NCBI GenBank assembly: GCA_024196135.1
Contig: JAMQCK010000079.1
Coordinates: 21,411-85,410, forward strand
From: Pleurotus ostreatus/Saccharomyces cerevisiae fusant
Taxonomy: Eukaryota > Opisthokonta
Direction: 5' to 3'
Length of the DNA: 64,000 nt
Every line of letters begins with the position of its first letter. Position 1 is the stretch's first letter. The position numbers and the translations under genes were made by a program. Below are positions 55,825 through 64,000 of the stretch, piece by piece. The notes below the pieces were generated by a model that was given only the letters and a program-made list of their open reading frames with translations, was not told the DNA's origin and made no database searches.

Positions 55825-57463
55825 TCACCAAGGAGCCTCTTGCGTGATCCCGATCCCGTCAACTACGTCCCTCGGAAGCTGATAGAGACCTTCTCTGTGC
55901 TCTTCCTCAGCCTCCACCCACACCCTTTCCTTCAGCCACCTTCCCACATCCTTCGGAAGCTGCGCGTCCTCCGCGTGCCTTCGACTGCCCAACACAGTCA
56001 GAGGCGACGTTTCGATCTTGTCTCCCCGCCGCCGCAGACTGCCCTCGAGGTGCCGCATCGCGGAGGAAGATAAATGGACGGTGCGGATCTGCGGAGCGCG
56101 CACGGCGACGAGATTGCAGAGCCAGGCGACGTCGGAGGCTTTGAGAGTGTTGAGGGAGACGGTGTGCAGGTTGGGAAAGAGCCGGACTTCCTCTCGTGTC
56201 GTCGTGCCTGTGAGGTGCACATGAGCTGGTAAAAAAGAGTGGAACATATGTGCGCGTACCGTTCAGAATATCCCTCACATCGACCATGCACATTTCCTGC
56301 AGCACCGTGATAGACCGCCTTCGGGCCATAGACGCAATATGCACGCTCGAAAGCGGCATGATGGAGTCACCCGGCGAGTGCGTGAGGTGCAGATGCTCAA
56401 CCGTCATCAGGCCATGAAAGTACGCCTTGGTCGCTGCATTGATACGCTCCATGGAGAAGAACGTCAGGCAGAGCTTGCGTAGGCGCGGCATCGCCTCGGG
56501 GGGCGGAAGGTGCTCCAGCAGGCCCCCTCCTCGGATCTCGCCCGCGTACTCGAGGCAATCGAGGTTAGGAAGCACCGCGAACTTCAGTGCCGAGCAGCAT
56601 GCAGCCTGCGCGACGCTGACGGAGAGGTGGCGGAGGCACGGTATCGTGATCTTAGTCATGTCGCTAAGACGCGTCCCCGAAAGCGAGTCTATGCGCGAAG
56701 TATAGTACTGTAGGACGAGAACCTCGACGTTCGGGAACTTGCGCGCGATTGCGGGCAGAGTCCTGTCGGAGGGCCCCATCTGCTGTGCCCAACCCTCGAC
56801 GTGGGTGACCTTGGGGAGGATACCGCTGACGGGGTTGTAAATAGCCCCGAGTACGATGCGCTCTAGCGACGGTGCGGAGAAGCAGGGCCACGGCTGCTTT
56901 GAACGATCCAGACTCTGATTAGCGCCCGGAGGAAAGCGACCAGCATCCCAAAAACTCGGCATAGGTTGAGGGCATGGAATATAGACCTGCAGGTCGGTGA
57001 GCGATGGGGCGCTAAGACCCGTCAGTTGGCCGATCACATAGTAAGGCGGCCACATCGAGGCATCTCGGAAGAGGAACCTGAGCGAGCGCAGTCGGTGTGC
57101 ATGTTCGCGGAGGAGCTTCGTGGTCCTTGCGACGATCTGCCAAGTACCAGAAGTAGTATATTCGTCAGTGGCATCGCACTTTACGTCGATGTAGACGTCT
57201 ATTGGGGCGTTTTTCGAGCGGGCGAGCCACACCGTCGCACGCGTGAGGACATGCTGAATGTACGCATCCACGCGGAATTTGATCCAGATTTTCGTCCACA
57301 GCAAAGGGTCGTTCAGTGCGATAGAGCGCCAGTGGGCGCATATATGGGAGAGGATGACAGCGGCGGGGATGGCGTGATGACTGTTGGGTGCGAGCGTGTG
57401 CGCGTCGATGAGATCGAAGATGCGCACGACGAGTTCCGCAGGAAGGACTTCCACGATATTCAT
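55825..57463 (-). CDS. F-box protein with leucine-rich C-terminus
   Basis: Starts MNIVEVLPAELVVRIFDLID at 57463; an in-frame Met lies five codons earlier. The F-box continues ILSHICAHWRSIALNDPLLW, with the conserved Trp. It differs from the other two F-box genes by lacking the N-terminal coiled coil. Irregular leucine-rich blocks follow (LREHAHRLRSLRFLFRD, LSAPSLTDLQVYIP, SAPSLERIVLGAIYN, LKFAVLPNLDCLEYAG). An intron near 56208-56262 joins DVRDILNG to TTREEVRLFPNLHTVSLNTL. The protein ends VDGIGITQEAPW with TGA at 55825. Reading through the intron gives a second long frame that lacks leucine-rich character, so the spliced form is preferred. Likely SCF receptor; target unknown. Confidence 0.82.
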
Positions 57464-57478
57464 GGTGGTCAGGAGCAA

Positions 57479-58471
57479 GGGGTCAATTGAATGGGCGTGA
57501 TGGGCGTGATGGCCATGATTGTTGTGACCAGGCGTGACCAGGCGAAGCCAGCGCGCTCTGTGCTGGCGCTCAATTGGTGATGAAATAGTGATAGCAGCGC
57601 CGTCGGATTCGAGTCAATGGTGCCACTGACAGCACTGAGATGATACGAAGGAAGAGCAAGCCAGCCATCATTTGTAGATAATATCTAATGTTCTACAAGA
57701 AATGATCGCCATTGTGCGATCTCTGCCTTCTTCAACAAGCCATATTAAGGTCGTATCGCCCAGTCTGATACAGAACCACCTATATTTCGTCGAAATTGTT
57801 GTGCGTGCTTGCTTCTCGACGCCCCGTCATACCTCGCCAGGCGCCAAAGCTGCGCCGACAGGCATCGAGGGGACGCGCGTCCTGAATCCAAGTTTGCGAG
57901 GGCTACAGAACAGACACGTTGCGAGTGCCTCAGCATCGCCAGTCGTAATGGCCGGCGTGGACGCGGTCGGCGCCATCGTCGTCCATGTCGATATCTAATA
58001 GGCCGACCCGGCGAAGGAAGCATTGACACTTCCGTCAATTGAGTTCGCTGGCAAACGCTGGAGTTCGGCGAACGCAAGCGCAGTTCCCCCGTAATTCTGG
58101 AAGTCCGGGTGGTCCCCTTGGACTTGCCTCTGACCGTAGTGGTATATGTTGGAGCCTCGTAGACGATGTTATGCATGCAGATGGAACGTGACTCGCCGTA
58201 TTGACATTCAAAGAACATGGCAGCAATATGAGTACACTGACTAGCCGTGATACTATCGTGCGATGTAGGTTGAAGCGCAGGTCCGTGACGTGTGGTAGCT
58301 CGGACGTAGATTGTAATACGGCGACGAATAGATATTGTAGCTGCTCCCTAAAGACTCCAAAGGAATGAACGTGTGGATTAGAAGACCCCGATGGCCGGCA
58401 TGTTTGTGCCTCTCTTTGTTGACCAGGTATAGTACCATAGACCCCGTGCGGTGGTGGTGGGTGTGCGGCGC
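57479..58471. other. 1 kb intergenic region
   Basis: Between the F-box start and the 3' end of the Kre9-like gene. CGTGATGGGCGTGATGGCCATG near 57490 is a short direct repeat. No gene recognised. Confidence 0.4.
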
Positions 58472-59331
58472 TTAGAGCATGAAGGTGAAGGCGAGCGCGG
58501 AGGCGCCGAGGGCGCCGGCGGCCTGCCAGGCGCGCGCCTGGATGGGGAGCGCGTCGTTGCTCTGCGTGGAGGCTGCGGCGTCGGCCGTGCCGGTCGCTGC
58601 GCCAGACGTCGCCGCGTTCAGCGCGGTGTTGGTGGCCGCCTGCGCCTCGGCAGGGGAGACGCCGCCAGACGACGCAGCAGCGCCGCCCGTGGACGCAGCG
58701 CCCGAGGAGGCTGCGGACGACGCCGCGCCAGAGTCGGTGGCAGATGCGGCACCCGATGCGGCGCCAGAGGCCGGGGTGGTAGCGTTGCCCGCGTTGCCGT
58801 CGCAGGACGGGAGGGCGACGGCGGAGGCCTCGTCGACGAGCTTGCCGGTGCCCCAGGGGATGGCGGAGCCATCGTCCTGCGTCGCGTGCTCCGGGTCGGT
58901 TGTCTCGCCGGACGGCGAGGTAATCGTGAAGCGCGTGGTCCACGTCTTGTTCTCTGAGTCGCAGGACGAGAACTGGTAGAAGTAGATGGCGGAGTAGGGT
59001 TCGAGCTCTGGGCAGGTCCAGCTGTGCGTGCCCTTCTGGGTGCCGTCAAGATCGGTGGCGACAGCTAGAAGAGAACGTGAGCGCGTGTGCGGGGGATCGT
59101 TGGTTAGCACTCACTGGTGATGTGGTTCATCGCCTGGTTGCCGCCGCTCATGAGCTCAACGGTGAAGGACTTCCACGCGCCCGCAGAGTCGGTGTCCGGG
59201 TCCCAGTTGAACGTGCACTCCTTGCCCGCGGTAAACGAGCTACCAGGACCCGGGTCGGTGGGCGTGACGTCCGCACGGACGACAGAGGCAGCAGAGACGG
59301 CCAGCACAGCGGCGAGGTAGGATTGGAACAT
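58472..59331 (-). CDS. GPI-type cell-surface protein, Kre9/Knh1-like N-domain
   Basis: Starts MFQSYLAAVLAVSAASVVRA at 59331, a signal peptide. The N-domain reads DPGPGSSFTAGKECTFNWDP and SAGAWKSFTVELMSGGNQAM. An intron at about 59068-59114 joins it to AVATDLDGTQKGTHSWTCPE, CDSENKTWTTRFTITSPSGE. This is the Ser-Thr-rich GPI protein / Kre9-Knh1 N-terminal fold, an Ig-like domain of fungal wall proteins. A Gly/Ala/Ser-rich linker of about 110 residues follows (SGAASGAASATDSGAASS). It ends with hydrophobic AAGALGASALAFTFML, as in GPI-anchor signals. A minus-strand TATATA at 59405-59410 lies about 75 bp upstream. It is likely anchored at membrane or wall; role in beta-glucan assembly is a family suggestion only. 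Confidence 0.85.
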
Positions 59332-60690
59332 GGCGACCGCGGTGTAGGGCTATTCCTCGTCAGAAAAAGCTGGGAGCAGCGGGGAAAATGCGCGTACGTG
59401 ATGGTATATAGGCTGGCTCGGGTAGAGAGACAGATGGAGGGCCTAGAGAGAGCGGAAGGGGTTTTAAGCGAGTGGAGCTTGGGGGCAGGAAGCAAGAAGA
59501 AACCGCTGTCCAAACCGGCGTGTCGTCGCCGAGACGGCGACACCGCGCCAGGTTCCATCACGCACGTGGAGGACCGCCGTAGCGCCGGGCTTGTATTCGT
59601 GCCCCTCTTGAAGTTGAACTTCACCCTCGTAGCAGATGGTTCTCTCAGATGCCTCGCCTATGGGGGACCAGTTGCTTTTTCTTAGGGGTATCATACACTT
59701 CGTAGGGGATCTCTCTTGCCCTCGACCACCTCCCGAACTCCCCAGGGTTGCTTGCCGATACTCCAGATCACGCTTTGCGATTGTTTCACGGGCGCTTATA
59801 AGCGGGGGACGGCAGTGCTTACGGCTTCGAAGTTTCCCGTGTCCGCACAGAGCATGTACTTCTCGATACACGCGCGAGGACTTCGCGATTCCTGCTCGAC
59901 GGGATGACAAGATATTCCCGAGTTCATCTGACTCGCTGTCTATTGAGTAGGATGTTTCTGAGTCCTGGATGGACAGGAATGGCCGCGGTTAACGCCATGG
60001 ATATTATGCGCATAGAGTTGTTGCTCTAAAGGGTTGTTTTCAAGGAAACAAACATACGCAAGGCGAACAAACAACAAAGCAATTCCTTTTTGTGGCGTAA
60101 AGTTGCTGGAGACTAGATGTCGCAGAAGCTATCGATTTTAGCAGCGCAACGACTGATACAAGCCACTGCAAGCTGTATTCAAGAGGGCAACGAAGGCTGC
60201 AAAGTCGTCTGGACCATCAGAGCCGTCAAATTTGCCACCTCCCGCTAACGCTGGTTCTTCCGTTGCCATGATCTCGCAGACTTCCCCATTGAATATGCAC
60301 CTGGTCAGACACAGCTCGCCCTATGTTTGGCACTGTCCAGCGCTCGTTCGGTGCGAAGGTTCCTTCTATTGAATCGATCCGTAGGTATAAGGGTGTATTG
60401 ATACAGTGAGTTCCGTTGAAGACCGTAGTAGAGATCCAGAGCTGCGGCAATGGCCGAGGATTAGCGATGCATCTTGGCCCAGCAGCGCGGTACAAAAAGC
60501 ATGTAGAATAAAAAGAGCGCAACGGCCGGACTGTACTACCCCATAGCACATACAGTCGCGGGCCTAACCCATCCAAGCAACGACGTCAGAAAGTAAGCGC
60601 CAGAACGAGTCCGTCAAGGGGCGTGATAACCGGGAGACCGGACATAAGTAACTGAGGCATAAGGTAGTCCGTGGTGGTGCCCGGTATCAT
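59332..60690. other. 1.36 kb intergenic region
   Basis: Upstream of the Kre9-like gene and downstream of the GMC gene. TATATA at 59405-59410 (minus) is assigned to the Kre9-like gene. The minus frame 60226-60576 has no family character. Around 60040-60070 there is an AT-rich patch (GGAAACAAACATACGC). Confidence 0.4.
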
Positions 60691-63005
60691 CTACAGGAAG
60701 AGGGTAACGAGCATCGCGGCGGCAACGCCAGCGAAGGAGGTGAGGGGGAGGGCGAGTGCGCGCGCGCCGTTCGAGCCTGAGCCAGACGTGCCCGACGCGT
60801 TGTTTTGCGCGGGCGAGCCGGTGGCGGAGGTCGAGTTGGCGCTCGCGTCGCCGTGGTCCTTCTTGATGATCTGCGCGGCGAGCTCAGCGACGGTGTACGT
60901 CGGGGAGCCAATGTGTGACGAGAGCTCGATGGGGATGACGGACGCGTCGACGATGCGGACGTTCGCGAGGCCGTAGACCTTGAGCGAGCCGTCGACGACA
61001 CCGCCCTGCTCGAGCGGGAGCATGCTGCAGGAGCCGACCGGGTGGAACTCGGTGCCGGAGGACTGCTTGAGGAAGTTCTCCCAGTCTGCGTCCGTCTGGA
61101 CAGACGTGCCGGGGTACTGCTCCTCCTTGATGTACTGCTTGAGCGGCTCGGTGTTGCCGATCTGACGCGCCAGCTTGATACCCTCGCGCATGATGAACAT
61201 GTCCGCCCAGTGGGTGAAGTAGCCCGGGTCGATGACCGGCTGCGTGAAGGGGTCTGCGCTCTCGAGGTAGAGGTGGCCCTGGCTGAGCGGGTGCTGGAGC
61301 GCGGCCTGGATGATGATAGAGCCCGGGGTCGTGATGGAGAAGAGGATCTCCAGCTGGCTGACCCAGCCCGCCATGAAGTCGAGGGTCACGTCGTGGACGG
61401 CCTTGTAGCCAGACTTGATGCCGTCGTCGGAGGTCGGGAGCGTCTGCATGTACGTATCAACGTAGCTAGCGGCCGTGTCGGTCATGTTCTTGGCAGCGTC
61501 AGCGCCGGCAGCAAGCGTCAAGTTGACATAGGCAGTGGCGGAGTTGATGTACGACAGGAACTCGGCGGTCTTCGCGAAGTCGCTCGCGGCAGCGTTGACG
61601 GTACCGGCAGTCTCGATGTCAGTCGACCATTGGACCATGGAAGACTGTGCTTCATCAGCATCATTGCTAGGTATGTGAAGACATTCAGCTTACAACGTGG
61701 TCCTGGAGATGCTGGCCGACACCGGGGAGCTCGTGCTGGACCTGGATACCGACGCTCTCGATGACATCCTTCGGGCCGACACCGCTAAGAAGCAGGATGT
61801 GCGGGCTGCCGACGACACCACCGGAGAGGATGACCTCCTTGTTAGCGTTGACGGTCTTCGCCTCGGCACCAGCAGCGCTCTGGAAGGTGACACCAGACGC
61901 GGTCAGACCATCAGCAGTCGTGCCGTTGAAGTTGATCTTCGTGACGTGCGCCTGGGGGAGAAGGTCGAGGTTCGCGCGCGGGCCGAAGGAGTCAATGTAA
62001 CCGGAGCGGGAGTACGAGCGCGTCCAGCCATCCGGGTTGATCGAAGACGTGGCGACGCCCGCACCGAGGTTATCGCCGCCCATAGCGTCCTGGGTAGCGG
62101 GGATGCCAGCACCCTGGCACGCCTCGGTCCAGTTGCCGTTGAGACCGAAGGACACAGCGGGGAAGGTCGTGTGGATGGGGCCATCCGAGCCGTGCATGCT
62201 CTCGTCGTACGTGATGTGCGCGACCGCCTCGGCGTCAGCGGTGGGAGGGTGGAAGTGCTCGCTCTTCTTGGACGCCGCGTAGTAGCTGTCCCACGTCCAG
62301 TAGCTGGCGGCTGGGTCGTTACCAAGCAGAGAGCCCCACGCGTCGATCTCCTCCTTGTTCGGGCGCGTCTGGATAGATGCATCAGCATCGGCGTGAATAG
62401 AGCGGATAAAAGAGAACTCACGAAGTACATGCCGTTGGTAGCACTGCTTCCGCCGAAGACCTGGTGAACGTTAGTACCGATGTCTTCCCTCGGCAACAGG
62501 CACCCTCACCTTTCCACGCGGCCAGCTGCGAGCCTTACCATCGAGGCTGCCCTGCGGTGCGGTCGTGTAACCCCAGTCGTACTCGGTACCGCCGAGGGAG
62601 CTCCAGTAGGTGTCTCCGGGCGTGTCTAAAGAGCGGAAGTTAGACTTGGCGGGTTGGCCAGAAGGTATGGCGTACTGATGGTGTTGATGACTTCGTCACC
62701 AGAGAAGCCGGCTTCAAGGACCAGGACCGAGACGTTCTCATCCTCAGCAAGGCGGCTGGCGACAGCGAGACCTGGCGAGAGTTGTAAGTGGATGCTCAGC
62801 ATGCCAAGGCGAGGATGTACTTACCGCCAACACCACCTCCCGCAACGACAAAGTCGTAAGAGTCCTTCAACTGAGATGGGTCGATGACATTCGTGCCAGC
62901 GCGTTTCGCGACCTCGCGAGCCTGACGGCGGTGGTTGAAGGGAGAGGAAGTTGCAGAGACAGAGGCCACGGCCGAGGCCGCGACGAAGAGGTCGAGCGAC
63001 CGCAT
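60691..63005 (-). CDS. GMC oxidoreductase (aryl-alcohol-oxidase-like) with hydrophobic C-terminus
   Basis: Starts MRSLDLFVAASAVASVSATS at 63005, a signal peptide. The FAD dinucleotide motif is in DSYDFVVAGGGVGG, joined over an intron to LAVASRLAEDENVSVLVLEA. GMC signature 1 is WPRGKVFGGSSATNGMYF across introns near 62515 and 62430. Signature 2 is NKEVILSGGVVGSPHILLLS. The catalytic His is in SSGTEFHPVGSCSMLPLEQG, and a second His in PIELSSHIGSPTYTVAELA. After the fold a Ser/Asn/Gly-rich stretch (ASANSTSATGSPAQNNASG) ends in LTSFAGVAAAMLVTLFL, like a GPI signal. Aryl-alcohol oxidases supply H2O2 for lignin decay; the substrate here is not certain. Length about 650 residues. Surface anchoring is inference. 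Confidence 0.92.
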
Positions 63006-64000
63006 AGCAAGTGAGTGAATGGGTGGGTTAACGAGCGGAAAGCCGGGAGATGGCGGGGAGGAGAGGGTGAGTTACGGCAGAAGCGGGCACGTATTTGAAG
63101 GGGATGTTAAGCGGGCAGATGCTACGCTGGTCAGAACTCGCTGATGGAGCGCTCGCGACCTTGGCGTGGACTGCCTCGACCTCCGTCGAGACCTGCCGCA
63201 CGCTCGGCTCGGCCCATGTGTCATCTTGGGCTGATTTATCCCGAAAATGCTCCAAAAAACGTGGATTAGAAGTCTTCCAACCCTGACCGAATGCTTTCCT
63301 TGCTGACTTCTCCTGAAAGGGCTCGCATAAAAGAACGGGCTTCAGGCTTGTCCGACCGTCTTCGTGGTGGCTGAACGGTTGGAGTTCATGTTATTTTTGG
63401 TGACGGGCGCGTCTACTTCTACACGTGACTGATGTTGCAACCTGGGCGTGACCGCGCTAAATGTATGGTTGTAGATCTTGGACAAAATTCGTGGGTACTG
63501 ACTCACGTCGAGACCTACGATTGCGTGAGGACCGTGACACTGTATCACCAATCTTCACGCACCCCGCGAATGCCCCGAGGCTCACGATAGTGACGCCCAT
63601 CAGGTGAAAACGGATCAACGCCGCTTATCTCGCATCGGGACTTGCCGGTCCCGGGTCGGGCGACATCCTCGGCGGCCATGTAGTACAGAAAATGCGAAAG
63701 ATAGCGTACCTGCATATATATCTGAGATGAACTGCCACTTCGAAGGCTTTATTATTTTGAAGTCAGAGGACAGCCCGTGTAAATGGTAACAGACGATTGA
63801 CCCGGCTGCGCACGTGTTAGATAACACGGCGATAACATCAGCGGCAAACTTCGGCACGGAGATAGCGAGACTCATCGGCGCAACACACGGGTGACACCCA
63901 CCCAGGTTCCTCACGCACTTCGCGACCCACGTTTTGTCACGCCAACTCGCGTCGCATGATACTCACGCACCGAGTGAGTCTGAGGTGCGTGAGCTTTCAC
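63006..64000. other. Right-end region: GMC promoter and possible gene fragment
   Basis: The part next to 63005 should be the GMC promoter; no clear TATA was seen. GTGACGGGCG and related TGA/CGT-rich words recur. A possible membrane-protein fragment lies at 63615-63914. Confidence 0.4.
63615..63914 (-). pseudogene. Possible DUF6534-like membrane-protein fragment
   Basis: The frame contains FAADVIAVLSNTCAAGSIVC followed by YHLHGLSSDFKIIKPS. The pattern of a hydrophobic helix ending C-Y-x-L-H then a polar loop recalls the last helices of mushroom DUF6534 proteins. A stop lies just upstream in frame and the rest of the gene is absent or beyond the edge. Identification is weak. Confidence 0.2.

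Noticed and set aside
55907..57478. Unspliced long form of the 55.8 kb F-box protein
   Set aside because: After about 56270 the read-through loses leucine-rich character, whereas splicing at 56208-56262 continues it and reaches a sensible stop.

Overview
The window is a 64 kb piece of a filamentous basidiomycete genome, most likely an Agaricomycete. The signs are high GC, short (about 45-65 nt) GT-AG introns that interrupt nearly every gene, genes packed on both strands, and families typical of mushroom-forming fungi: F-box and MYND proteins, an orphan 7-TM receptor-like protein, a GMC oxidoreductase and cysteine-rich secreted proteins. All gene models were spliced by eye from reading frames and splice signals, so ends are better supported than internal exon borders.

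Layout: 0-2.4 kb holds a partial ankyrin/RCC1/BTB gene running off the left edge. 3.2-15.3 kb holds a PuuE-type deacetylase/allantoinase, a possible small secreted protein, a TauD-type Fe(II)/2-oxoglutarate dioxygenase divergent from a Dal5-type MFS permease, and a Zn2Cys6 regulator. This looks like a small nutrient-scavenging cluster for sulfonate and/or purine-derived nitrogen. 16.9-18.7 kb is a second MFS (DHA1-like) gene. 19.5-22.7 kb has an intact F-box gene, a neighbouring F-box relic killed by a stop in place of a conserved Trp, and what looks like the C-terminal piece of a GYF-domain protein.

22.9-32.2 kb is the most unusual region. Four tandem minus-strand paralogues share a degenerate HNH-nuclease-like architecture and a strongly conserved C-terminal tail. 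Between copies three and four lies a plus-strand gene that seems to be a distant relative. It keeps the H...N...H residues the four copies have lost and carries an exact 90-bp-period minisatellite in its linker. Flanking DNA is duplicated with the copies and contains a conserved small inverted repeat.

32.4-49.0 kb is mostly housekeeping: mitochondrial Hsp78/ClpB, an F-box protein, a secreted agmatinase-like ureohydrolase, a MATE transporter, a mitochondrial 1-Cys peroxiredoxin, an orphan 7-TM protein, a 49-residue protein with 12 cysteines, and a class V aminotransferase. 50.3-57.5 kb has a cysteine-rich secreted protein, an amidohydrolase, a truncated MYND relic beside a full MYND gene, and another F-box protein. 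58.5-63.0 kb encodes two surface proteins, a Kre9/Knh1-like protein and a GMC oxidoreductase, both with Ser/Ala-rich C-termini ending in a hydrophobic tail as in GPI-anchored proteins.
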